Below, one piece after another: positions 14,825 to 22,187 of a DNA stretch of 27,744 bases. Positions within the stretch are counted from its first letter, which is position 1, and every line of letters begins with the position of its first letter. A model generated the notes under the pieces. The model was given only the letters and a program-made list of their open reading frames with translations. It had not been told where the DNA came from and did no database searches. The position numbers and the translations under genes were made by a program. Location of the stretch: NCBI GenBank assembly GCA_965651135.1, contig CBFGRJ010000046.1, forward strand, positions 1-27,744, in the 5' to 3' direction. This DNA is from JAICQQ01 sp965651135. Lineage in GTDB: Bacteria > Myxococcota_A > Polyangia > Polyangiales > Polyangiaceae.

Positions 14825-15614
14825 CGAGAAGCAGCAATCCAAATCGGGGCTCCCTGCGGTTCGCGTCAAGCAGCTGAATCTCTGGTACGGCGATTTCCAA
14901 GCGCTGTACGATGTCGGTCTCGAGATCGGAGAAGGGCGCATCACGGCATTGATCGGGCCTTCGGGGTGCGGCAAGTCGACCTTGCTCCGAGCCGTCAATC
15001 GCATCATTCAGCGATTGCCGTACGTGCGCATCAAGGGCAGCATCGAAGTGTTCGGCAAGGATGTTTATGCTCCCCAAAACGAGGTAGTTCAGGTCAGGCG
15101 TCAGATTGGAATGGTCTTTCAGAGACCCAACCCGCTACCCTTGTCGATCCGAGACAACATACTATTCGGTTTGCGGCTTCACGAGCCACCCACGGTCGGC
15201 AAGAGCCGAGACGAATTGGACGGCATCGTCCAGTCAGCGCTGGAAAAGGTTCTGCTGTGGGACGAAGTGAAGGACCGCTTGAATGCGCCGGCGCGCAGCC
15301 TATCGCTGGAAGCTCAGCAAAAGCTGTGCATCGCCCGCCTGTTGCCGGTCAAACCACGGCTGCTCTTGATGGATGAACCCTGCTCGGCGCTGGATCCGAA
15401 AGCCACGGCCGCCGTCGAAGATCTGATTTGGGAGCTGCGGGGCGAGTACACCATCCTCATCGTGACGCACAACATGGCGCAAGCGCGCCGCGCCAGCGAA
15501 GAGTGCGTGTTCATGCTGCTGGGCCAGGTGGTCGAGCACAGCCCAACCGATGAAATGTTCGTCACACCGAGGGACCACCGAACCGCCGACTACATCGAGG
15601 GGCGCTATGGGTAA
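14808..15614 (+). CDS. pstB: PstB-type ATPase 2, degenerate ABC signature
   Basis: A 268-residue PstB-family ABC ATPase. Walker A GPSGCGKST at 50-58, the Q-loop GMVFQRPNP (Q105), Walker B LLLMDEPCSALDP (D189, E190) and the H-switch VTHNMAQA (H221) are all canonical. The ABC signature, normally LSGGQQQRLCIARAL, reads LSLEAQQKLCIARLL at 165-179: both Gly residues and the Gln of LSGGQ are gone. With PstB1 (good signature, bad switch residues) it can build one consensus ATP site from its own Walker motifs and the partner's LSGGQ, and one degenerate site. I place the start at GTG 14808, overlapping pstB1; TTG 14817, preceded by AGGTGG, is a real alternative. It lies 24 bp before the porin gene. 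Confidence 0.93.
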   Translation: MATLANEKQQSKSGLPAVRVKQLNLWYGDFQALYDVGLEIGEGRITALIGPSGCGKSTLLRAVNRIIQRLPYVRIKGSIEVFGKDVYAPQNEVVQVRRQIGMVFQRPNPLPLSIRDNILFGLRLHEPPTVGKSRDELDGIVQSALEKVLLWDEVKDRLNAPARSLSLEAQQKLCIARLLPVKPRLLLMDEPCSALDPKATAAVEDLIWELRGEYTILIVTHNMAQARRASEECVFMLLGQVVEHSPTDEMFVTPRDHRTADYIEGRYG

Positions 15615-15638
15615 GCAGGCTACGCATGGAGCGGCCTC

Positions 15639-16814
15639 GTGATCCCCATCCGCCCGCTCGTTCTGGTCTTCTCGATCCAACTCGCCAACATCGCCCTCGC
15701 ACAGCCAGATCTCGCCAACCAGACTCCAACCGCACCGCAGGCCGAGGCAGCGCCGCGCGTTGGCTACCAAAAGGGCTTTTATATCGAGCAAGGGGTCAAT
15801 CGCTTGGCTGTCCAAGCGCGCGTTCAGTTTCGCTACACACACGTCGAAGCCGAAGCTGCAGCAAACGAAGACGCGTTTTCGATTCCCCGCGCCCGGCTGA
15901 TTTTGAAGGGCAACGCCTTGGACGAGGACCTTTCGTACGAGCTCGAGCTGGACTTCGCCGGAGGGTTCGTTTCGCTGAAAGATGCCTACTTCGACTACTG
16001 CATGCTGGGCGGCATGGTCTGTGTGCGCCCCGGCCAGTACAAGCGGCCTTTTTCGCGGCAGCAAATCACTTCTAGCGGCAAGCTCGAGCTCATCGATCGC
16101 TCGATTACGGACGACGCCTTCGACGCAGGCCGCGACATCGGGCTCATGCTGCACGACAACTACGAAGATTCGCCCAGCGTGGAGTACGCACTGGGCCTGT
16201 TCAATGGCACCGGCGAAAAGCCACGCTTTTCGGGCTCCGGTACGGCCGATCCAGAAACCGGTGACGTGGGGGTGAACTCAGGCCGCTTCACCAATGTCCC
16301 GCGCATGTGGCACCCAGCTCTGGTGGGGCGCCTCGGCTACAACCACGGCGATGTGGACGGCTACAGCGAAGCGGACTTCGAGGGTGGCGGCCTGCGCTTC
16401 GGGATCGCGGCCAGCGTCGAAACCCACTTCGACGTGGACAACGACGATGACTCACTGCTCAAAGGCGGAATAGACTACGTGGTCAAGCTGTACGGGCTCT
16501 CGGCCACGGGCGGGGTGTACCACACCAGCGAGCAGAACGGACCCGGCTTCGGCGATCGCGCCAACGGCGACGGCGGCGCCCACTTCCAGTTCGGTTACTT
16601 GCTTCTGAAGAAGTACCAGCCCGTGATTCGCTACGGCATCGTCGACCCGCGACACCGGGGCACCGACGACCTCGAACAGGAGCTCGCATTCGGGTTCAAT
16701 GTCTATTTGAAAGAGCACCTGTTCAAGTGGCAGAACGACCTCACCGCGCTCAACTATGCCGCCACCGCCACCACGGACTGGATGGTGCGCAGTCAGGCCC
16801 AGTTGTCGTTCTAG
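15639..16814 (+). CDS. Phosphate-selective porin, OprP/OprO-like
   Basis: A 391-residue outer-membrane protein. The signal peptide (residues 1-21, ending ANIALA before Gln22) and the C-terminal Phe391 recognised by the BAM machinery define it as a beta-barrel. Family motifs of the Porin_O_P group are visible: FSIPRARLILKGNALDED at ~79-96, SYELELDFAG, LKDAYFDY, VRPGQYKRPFSRQQITSS at ~128-145 and the Asp-Ala-Arg-Asp-Ile-Gly stretch AFDAGRDIGLMLHD at ~159-172. These porins let phosphate or polyphosphate cross the outer membrane. Placement as the last gene of the pst operon supports phosphate as substrate. GTG 15639 is preceded by GGAG at 15628-15631. Its stop is 25 bp from the stop of the convergent oppF; that gap holds no recognisable terminator. 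Confidence 0.9.
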   Translation: MIPIRPLVLVFSIQLANIALAQPDLANQTPTAPQAEAAPRVGYQKGFYIEQGVNRLAVQARVQFRYTHVEAEAAANEDAFSIPRARLILKGNALDEDLSYELELDFAGGFVSLKDAYFDYCMLGGMVCVRPGQYKRPFSRQQITSSGKLELIDRSITDDAFDAGRDIGLMLHDNYEDSPSVEYALGLFNGTGEKPRFSGSGTADPETGDVGVNSGRFTNVPRMWHPALVGRLGYNHGDVDGYSEADFEGGGLRFGIAASVETHFDVDNDDDSLLKGGIDYVVKLYGLSATGGVYHTSEQNGPGFGDRANGDGGAHFQFGYLLLKKYQPVIRYGIVDPRHRGTDDLEQELAFGFNVYLKEHLFKWQNDLTALNYAATATTDWMVRSQAQLSF

Positions 16815-16839
16815 TGACGCCTCGCGGTCTGTGCGTGGG

Positions 16840-18465
16840 CTATGGCGGAATGCGCACGACGAGGTCGTCTTTTCGATCCGGCGAGGGACCTTCGCTCGAG
16901 ATTCGGCCGTCTCGGTCGGGTGAAGGCGGGTCGTAGGTATAGAGTCGCCCCCACGGATCGGTCGGTCTACCGTCGGGGAAGATCTCGTATAGGCGCCAGC
17001 CAAGCTCGGTGAGCGAATTGGGAGGGCTCTGCGCGGCGGTGCGATAGGCTTCGATGTGCTGGGCAAGCGCGTTCAGCTCGTGTCGCGCTCGGGTCTGGGC
17101 AGACTGGCTCTTTACGGCATCCGAGACCAACAAGGCAAGCACCAGAGCAGCGAAGATGCCGATGTCGGCGGGCAGTGGGCGCTCGAGATTTTTGCGAATC
17201 GCGATCACGTAGGCCGCGAGGACCAATGCTGCTCCGAGCAACCAGAGCCCCAAAACCACCGCCAGAAGTCCCGCCAACACGCAGGCGCGTGCCAGGTGAC
17301 GCGGCTTGTCGCGTGCTGCTTCGGAATGCGGCTGACTGTGTGGAGCGGCCGCCGTGCGTCTCGGCCTTGCTTGGCTCTGCTGCGCGGGAGCGGGAGCCGG
17401 CTGGCTCGAAGCTGCTGCCTTCGCGCGGTTCAGCTCTTCTTGCTTGGTGATGCGGCGGTCGAGCTCCTCGAACCAGGCGTCGTTGCCTTCTAGGCCGTCC
17501 GCATGGTGACACTTGGTGGTGTGGTTGGCGCCGAGCACGATGAGCTCAGGCTCCTCTTGCGGGCAGCGCTCGAACGCGGCCGGGCAGCGCGTGTGAAAAC
17601 GGCAGCCGCTTGGCGGATTCAGGGGCGTGGGGACGTCGCCTTCTAGCACCACGCGCGCTTGCCGATGACGAGGGTCGGGTAACGGAATCGCAGACAGCAA
17701 TGACCGCGTGTACGGATGCGCGGGATTTCGAAAGAGCTGGTCGGCATCGGCGAGCTCCACGATTTGCCCCAGGTACATCACGGCAATGCGATTCGAAATG
17801 TGCTTCACCACCGACAGGTCGTGGGAGATGAACAGGTACGACAGCGATAGCTCATCGCGTAGTGCGATCAGTAGGTTGATCACCTGAGCCCTGATCGAGA
17901 CATCCAGCGCCGACACCGCTTCGTCGCACACGATGAACTTGGGGTTCAGCGCGATCGCGCGCGCAATGCCGATGCGCTGTCGCTGCCCTCCCGAAAACTC
18001 GTGAGGGTAGCGGCTCGAGAAGGCACCAGGGACACCCACCTTCGCGAGCAGCTCGCGCACTTGGGCCTCCAGCGCGTCGCCCTTCGCGAAGCCGTGCACC
18101 CTCAGGGCCTCGCCGATGATGTCGCGCACGCGCATGCGCGGATTCAAGGAGCTGTACGGATCTTGGAAGATGATTTGCATCTCTCTGCGCTGCTGGCGCA
18201 GCTCTGCAGCGCTGAGCGCGGCGAGGTCGCGCCCGGCGAAACGCACTTCGCCGGAAGTGGGCTCGATGAGGCGCAAAATGGCGCGGCCCGCCGTGGTCTT
18301 GCCCGAGCCCGATTCGCCCACCAATCCCAATGTCTCTTTCGGCCACAGGTCGAACGAAATGTCGTCTACCGCACGCACCGCACCCACGCGGCGCCCGAAC
18401 ACTCCGCGAGTCACGGGAAAGTGTTTGGTCAAGTGCCTGACCGAGAGCAGCGGCTCCGAGCTCAT
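16840..18465 (-). CDS. oppF: OppF-type peptide ABC ATPase fused to a membrane segment and GspG-like domain
   Basis: 541 residues, against ~320-340 for normal OppF/DppF. Residues 1-~325 are a complete peptide-transporter ATPase: Walker A GESGSGKTT at 50-58, Q-loop IIFQDPYSSLNP at 98-109, signature FSGGQRQR at 157-164, Walker B VCDEAVSALD at 179-188, H-switch ISHDLSVV at 213-220, and the C-terminal four Cys (C288, C294, C301, C319) typical of this family and possibly a metal or Fe-S site. A Glu/Arg-rich then Ala/Pro/Gln-rich linker (~326-388) leads to hydrophobic stretches at ~391-424 and ~433-450. Residues ~452-541 resemble the soluble domain of type II secretion pseudopilin GspG: ALAQHIEAYRTAAQ, PTDPWGRLYTYDPP (the DPWGxxY signature at 503-509) and SSEGPSPDRKDDLVV. 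The frame is continuous. The start ATG overlaps the oppD stop by 4 bp. The fusion's role is unknown. Confidence 0.9.
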   Translation of the reverse strand: MSSEPLLSVRHLTKHFPVTRGVFGRRVGAVRAVDDISFDLWPKETLGLVGESGSGKTTAGRAILRLIEPTSGEVRFAGRDLAALSAAELRQQRREMQIIFQDPYSSLNPRMRVRDIIGEALRVHGFAKGDALEAQVRELLAKVGVPGAFSSRYPHEFSGGQRQRIGIARAIALNPKFIVCDEAVSALDVSIRAQVINLLIALRDELSLSYLFISHDLSVVKHISNRIAVMYLGQIVELADADQLFRNPAHPYTRSLLSAIPLPDPRHRQARVVLEGDVPTPLNPPSGCRFHTRCPAAFERCPQEEPELIVLGANHTTKCHHADGLEGNDAWFEELDRRITKQEELNRAKAAASSQPAPAPAQQSQARPRRTAAAPHSQPHSEAARDKPRHLARACVLAGLLAVVLGLWLLGAALVLAAYVIAIRKNLERPLPADIGIFAALVLALLVSDAVKSQSAQTRARHELNALAQHIEAYRTAAQSPPNSLTELGWRLYEIFPDGRPTDPWGRLYTYDPPSPDRDGRISSEGPSPDRKDDLVVRIPP

Positions 18466-19499
18466 CGAGGGCCCTCCTCCTCCTCTTGCATCCGCAAGCT
18501 CTGAGTCAGGTCGGCGTCCGGCTCCTTCTGGGTATAAAAGCAGGCTGTGGTGCGCTGGCCATGCCCCTTCAGCGGAAGCAGCTCGGGCTCTTTCTCGCTG
18601 CACTCCGACATGCGAAACCGGCAGCGCGGATGAAAGGCGCAGCCGGGGGGCAGCCGTGAGGCATCCGGCACGCTGCCCGCAATCGGCACCAGGGTGGCTC
18701 GATGGTCGAGCTGAGGCAGCGAAGCCAGAAGCCCGGCGGTATAGGGGTGCTTGGGGGCATCGAACAGCTCGAACACCGAGGCGTGCTCGACGATGCGCCC
18801 TGCGTACATGACTGCTACGTCGTCCGCGTTGCCGGCCACCACGCCCAGGTCGTGCGTGATGAGCAAGACCGCCATGTGCAAGCGCTGTTGCAGCTCTTGC
18901 ATCAGCTCCAGAATCTGAGCTTGCACCGTCACGTCGAGCGCCGTGGTGGGTTCGTCCGCGATGAGCAGCAACGGCTCGCACGACAGCGCCATGGCGATCA
19001 TGACTCGCTGCCGCATGCCACCTGACAATTGGTGCGGGTATTCGTCGACGCGCTGCCGCGGGTCGGGCATGTGGACCAGCTCGAGCAGGCGGATCGTCTC
19101 GGCACGCGCCTCTTGCTCCGAGAGCCCGCGGTGCCAGCGCAACACCTCACTGATCTGATTACCAATCGTGTAGACTGGGTTCAGACTGGTCATCGGTTCT
19201 TGAAAGATCATGGCGATGTCGTTGCCGCGCACGCGGCGCATCGAGGCGGCATCGAGCTCCAGCAGGTTCCGCCCCTGGAATTCGATGCTACCGCCCGCGA
19301 TGATGCCGCCCTGACTCTCGATCAAGCGCAGGATGCTCATGGCGGTCACGCTTTTGCCGCAGCCGCTTTCGCCGACCAGCGCCAAAGTTTTGCCGGGCAG
19401 AACGTCGAAGCTTACTCCATCGACCGCGCGCACCAGGCCATCGTCGGTACGAAACTGGACCTTGAGGTCGCGCACGCTGAGCAACGCTTCGGGTGTCAT
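18462..19499 (-). CDS. oppD: OppD-type peptide ABC transporter ATPase
   Basis: A 345-residue ABC ATPase. Walker A is GESGCGKS at 43-50, Q-loop MIFQEPMTSLNP at 97-108, signature LSGGMRQR at 158-165, Walker B LIADEPTTALD at 179-189 and H-switch ITHDLGVV at 214-221, all canonical for OppD/DppD. The C-terminal peptide-transporter extension carries four Cys (C287, C293, C300, C320) in the usual GCxFxxRC pattern, which coordinate an Fe-S cluster in some Dpp systems. With OppF it drives peptide import through OppB/OppC. It overlaps oppC and oppF by 4 bp at either end (ATGA), so the operon is translationally coupled. The end (LTQSLRMQEEEEGPR) is an ordinary charged tail. Exact substrate (di-, oligopeptide, or other) is not readable. 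Confidence 0.95.
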   Translation of the reverse strand: MTPEALLSVRDLKVQFRTDDGLVRAVDGVSFDVLPGKTLALVGESGCGKSVTAMSILRLIESQGGIIAGGSIEFQGRNLLELDAASMRRVRGNDIAMIFQEPMTSLNPVYTIGNQISEVLRWHRGLSEQEARAETIRLLELVHMPDPRQRVDEYPHQLSGGMRQRVMIAMALSCEPLLLIADEPTTALDVTVQAQILELMQELQQRLHMAVLLITHDLGVVAGNADDVAVMYAGRIVEHASVFELFDAPKHPYTAGLLASLPQLDHRATLVPIAGSVPDASRLPPGCAFHPRCRFRMSECSEKEPELLPLKGHGQRTTACFYTQKEPDADLTQSLRMQEEEEGPR

Positions 19500-20734
19500 C
19501 GCCTCAGCTTGGGATCCAGCGCATCGCGCAGGCCTTCACCCACCAGATTGAAAATACTGACCACGAAGAAGATGGCAAACCCGGGGGCGAGCACCAACCA
19601 CAGCTTGCGCTCGGTGCGCCCGGTGTTCAGCGTTTCGCCCCAGCTCGCCACGCTCGGATCGCCCACACCCAGAAACGCCAGGCTCGATTCGATCAAAATG
19701 GCAGCTGCCACGCCAAAGGTGGCGCTCACCAGCACCGGGGCAATCGCATTCGGCAAAATATGGCGAAAAATGATGCGTTGCTCACTGAGCCCGAGCGCTC
19801 TTGCCGCCTGCACGTAGTCGAGCTCTTTGTGCTTGAGCACCTCTGCGCGGATCAGGCGCGCCACGCGCGTCCACCCGGTGAGGCCGATGATCAGCATCAC
19901 GTGAAAAATCGAACGCTTTTCGATCAAAGCCGCGATCGTCAAAATCAGAAAGAAGCTGGGGAAGCAGATCATCACTTCGATCAGACGCGAAATGCAGGTG
20001 TCTACCCAGCGTCCGAAGTAGCCCGCCAAGGCCCCGAGCACGATGCCGATCGACACGTAGATCATGACGGCTACCACACCAATGGTGAGCGAAATCCGCG
20101 TGCCGTAGAGCATGCGCGCGAACACGTCGCGACCTTCGAAATCGGTCCCCAGCCAGTGCCGTGCGCTTGGTGCTTCGACACTGTGAAGCGGGTCGGTATC
20201 GCGGTACCCGTAGCGCCTGAGCGGAAACACCGCGGTCACCTGCTTGCCCTCGGCACGCAAAGTCTCGGCGCGCGCCGCATAGTCTTCGACCTTTTGGGTG
20301 AAGTAGAAGGGGTTATCGACACCGAATACGTTCGGCGGCGCCATACATAGCACCAAGAACAGGTGGGCTCCGAACAGCGACGCATACAGGCGAAGCTTGA
20401 CCTTTCGAAATTGCTCTCCCGCGCGCCGGCGCACCACGACGGCGACAAGCACGTAGACGGGCGCGAGCACCAGCGCCAGATTGAAAAAGATGTCGACGGT
20501 ATTTTCGAACAGCAGTCGGTTGAACAAGCTGGCGAAGAACGGATAAGCCACCACTCCATCCACGCGCCAGTAAAAGGGTTGATTCAGCGAAATGAGTGGC
20601 GCGCACACCGCGAGCACCAGCAAAGCTGCGATGCACCAAATGCCGAACACGTTGATGCGGCTCTTTTTGATTTGTCGCCACACCGTGCTCAGGTAGGACT
20701 CCTCCTCGAAAGGGCGGGGGGCAGCATCGGTCAT
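19496..20734 (-). CDS. oppC: OppC-type peptide ABC transporter permease with enlarged N-terminal half
   Basis: 412 residues, against ~300 for typical OppC. TM1 (~28-50) is followed by an additional ~130-residue segment with two extra hydrophobic stretches (~80-101 and ~115-133) and a charged loop. The standard core then begins at SARHWLGTDFEGRDVFARMLYGTRISL (split around residues 190-216). The cytoplasmic EAA loop YVQAARALGLSEQRIIFRHI lies near 312-331, and AFLGVGDPSVASWGETL near 360 is typical of the family. It forms half of the inner-membrane channel with OppB. The insertion is in frame and hydrophobic segments look genuine, so it is probably a lineage-specific elaboration rather than an error. 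Overlaps of 4 bp join it to oppB and oppD. Confidence 0.92.
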   Translation of the reverse strand: MTDAAPRPFEEESYLSTVWRQIKKSRINVFGIWCIAALLVLAVCAPLISLNQPFYWRVDGVVAYPFFASLFNRLLFENTVDIFFNLALVLAPVYVLVAVVVRRRAGEQFRKVKLRLYASLFGAHLFLVLCMAPPNVFGVDNPFYFTQKVEDYAARAETLRAEGKQVTAVFPLRRYGYRDTDPLHSVEAPSARHWLGTDFEGRDVFARMLYGTRISLTIGVVAVMIYVSIGIVLGALAGYFGRWVDTCISRLIEVMICFPSFFLILTIAALIEKRSIFHVMLIIGLTGWTRVARLIRAEVLKHKELDYVQAARALGLSEQRIIFRHILPNAIAPVLVSATFGVAAAILIESSLAFLGVGDPSVASWGETLNTGRTERKLWLVLAPGFAIFFVVSIFNLVGEGLRDALDPKLRR

Positions 20735-22185
20735 TGGTAGCGAATCCTGGGATCGACCAGCGCGTAGCTGAGGTCAGTGAGCAGTATCCCGAACAAGACC
20801 AAGACGGTGGTGAGCAGCTGCACCCCCATCAGCACATTGTAGTCGCGTTGATAAATCGCCTCGACGACCCAGAGCCCGATGCCCGGAATGCCGAAAATGT
20901 ATTCGATGATCACCGAGCCGCCGAGCACCGCCGGCAACAAGCCGGCCAACAGCGTCAAGATGGGAAGCAGGCCATTTTTCACCGCATGCTTGCCGATCAC
21001 GAGGCGCTCGTTGAGCCCCTTGGCACGTGCCGTCCTGACGTAGTCGGAGCGAATCACTTCGAGTAACCCGGTGCGCATGTAGCGGCTAATCGCAGCCAGC
21101 GACCCATAGGTCATGCAAAACAACGGCAGCACCAAATGCCAGGCTATGTCTTTGAGCGCCTCTAGCGTGGTCATGTGCTCCGCGCCCTGAGACTGCCACC
21201 CCCCCGTGGGAAACCAGCGCAGGCTCTTGACGTCAGACCCTTCGGAAAACGCATACAGAAGCAGCGTGGCCACGAAGAACGAAGGCAGCGAATAGAGCAT
21301 GAACAGCCCGACCGTCAGCGCCCGATCCGATCGGGTATTCTGATACACCGCCGAGTAGATCCCCATCGGGATCGCAAGCAGGTACGCCAGCAACAGCGAC
21401 AGCACCGAAAGCGACAGCGAGTATTTGAGCTTGCTGGCCAGAGTGGTCAACACCGGCTCTTTGGTGGTCAGCGACACACCGAAGTCTAGCTTCAGCAGCT
21501 TCGCCCAATAGTTGGCGAAGCGAGTCTCCAGGAAAAAGGTCTTCAGCTTTTCGGCCGCGGAGTATTGGTAGCGAGCCTTGCGCTGCTCGTAAAAATCGCG
21601 CCACGCCTGCACGGTCGCCTGCTTTTCCTCTTCGGGCGCGTCCACCGCGTAGCGCAGCGTACGTACCAGCGCATTTTCCTTGTCAATCGCACGGTTCACC
21701 GCCGCCAGCTCGGCGCTCGGGTGCGGCTCGAAAGGCTCGACCAGCGGCCGCTGGGCAGCCAGCGACAAGAAGTAGACCGCGAAGTCCCGCACGCGAAGCT
21801 CGCCCCGAGCCGCGCTGCGATTCATCACCGTGATCAGGTGAGGCACCGCATGCTTTCCCCAATCTTCGAGCCGTTCGTAAGCCCGAATGCGTTCAGAGGC
21901 TGTGGCCTCCACCGTTTGAGCAACGATGCGCACCTCGCGCTCGATGTCTTCGTCGGTGAGCCAGAAGCGCGTGTTATACAGCGTGGGTTTGTCCAGATGA
22001 AACTGCTCGCGAAAGATCTGGTAGGACTCCTGACTCACCTGCTGACTCAAGCTGGATAGGCCGCTCCCTTGCTCCTGCGCCCCGGGCCGCCCGGGAGCCA
22101 AGTTCAGCACGACGAAGATGATCAGCGAGATCCCGAAGAACGTCGGGATCATGATCAACAGCCGCCGGATGACGTAGTCCGTCAT
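20731..22185 (-). CDS. oppB: OppB-type peptide ABC transporter permease with large periplasmic insertion
   Basis: 484 residues, against ~310-340 in typical OppB. MTDYVIRRLLIMIPTFFGIS at 1-20 and LNLAPGRPG are the standard OppB start, and REQFHLDKP at ~59-67 is the usual pre-TM2 loop. Then an extra ~155 residues (~68-222) follow, largely helical and charged (for example IRAYERLEDWGKHAVPHLITV), before the core resumes with FANYWAKLLKLDFGVSL. Downstream are the expected helices and the EAA-type loop VRTARAKGLNERLVIGKHAV. The insertion lies in the first periplasmic loop, where it could touch the binding protein; its helical repeats look HEAT-like, which is a guess. I chose ATG 22185, just after the oppA stop; a GTG at 22209 would add eight residues. 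Neither has a clear ribosome-binding site, so coupling to oppA is likely. Confidence 0.9.
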   Translation of the reverse strand: MTDYVIRRLLIMIPTFFGISLIIFVVLNLAPGRPGAQEQGSGLSSLSQQVSQESYQIFREQFHLDKPTLYNTRFWLTDEDIEREVRIVAQTVEATASERIRAYERLEDWGKHAVPHLITVMNRSAARGELRVRDFAVYFLSLAAQRPLVEPFEPHPSAELAAVNRAIDKENALVRTLRYAVDAPEEEKQATVQAWRDFYEQRKARYQYSAAEKLKTFFLETRFANYWAKLLKLDFGVSLTTKEPVLTTLASKLKYSLSLSVLSLLLAYLLAIPMGIYSAVYQNTRSDRALTVGLFMLYSLPSFFVATLLLYAFSEGSDVKSLRWFPTGGWQSQGAEHMTTLEALKDIAWHLVLPLFCMTYGSLAAISRYMRTGLLEVIRSDYVRTARAKGLNERLVIGKHAVKNGLLPILTLLAGLLPAVLGGSVIIEYIFGIPGIGLWVVEAIYQRDYNVLMGVQLLTTVLVLFGILLTDLSYALVDPRIRYQ

Positions 22186-22187
22186 GA

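Noticed and set aside
16815..16839. Bidirectional terminator between the porin and oppF
   Set aside because: I looked for a stem and T-tracts in the 25-bp gap and found none.
18466..18981. Upstream extension of the oppF frame (172 further codons)
   Set aside because: It overlaps oppD in another frame and reads as Arg/Ala-rich noise; the ATG at 18465 with a 4-bp overlap to oppD gives the normal OppF N-terminus.
19493..20350. Forward open frame of 285 codons opposite oppC
   Set aside because: Antisense to a clear permease gene and rich in His/Arg/Gln, a typical shadow of hydrophobic codons.
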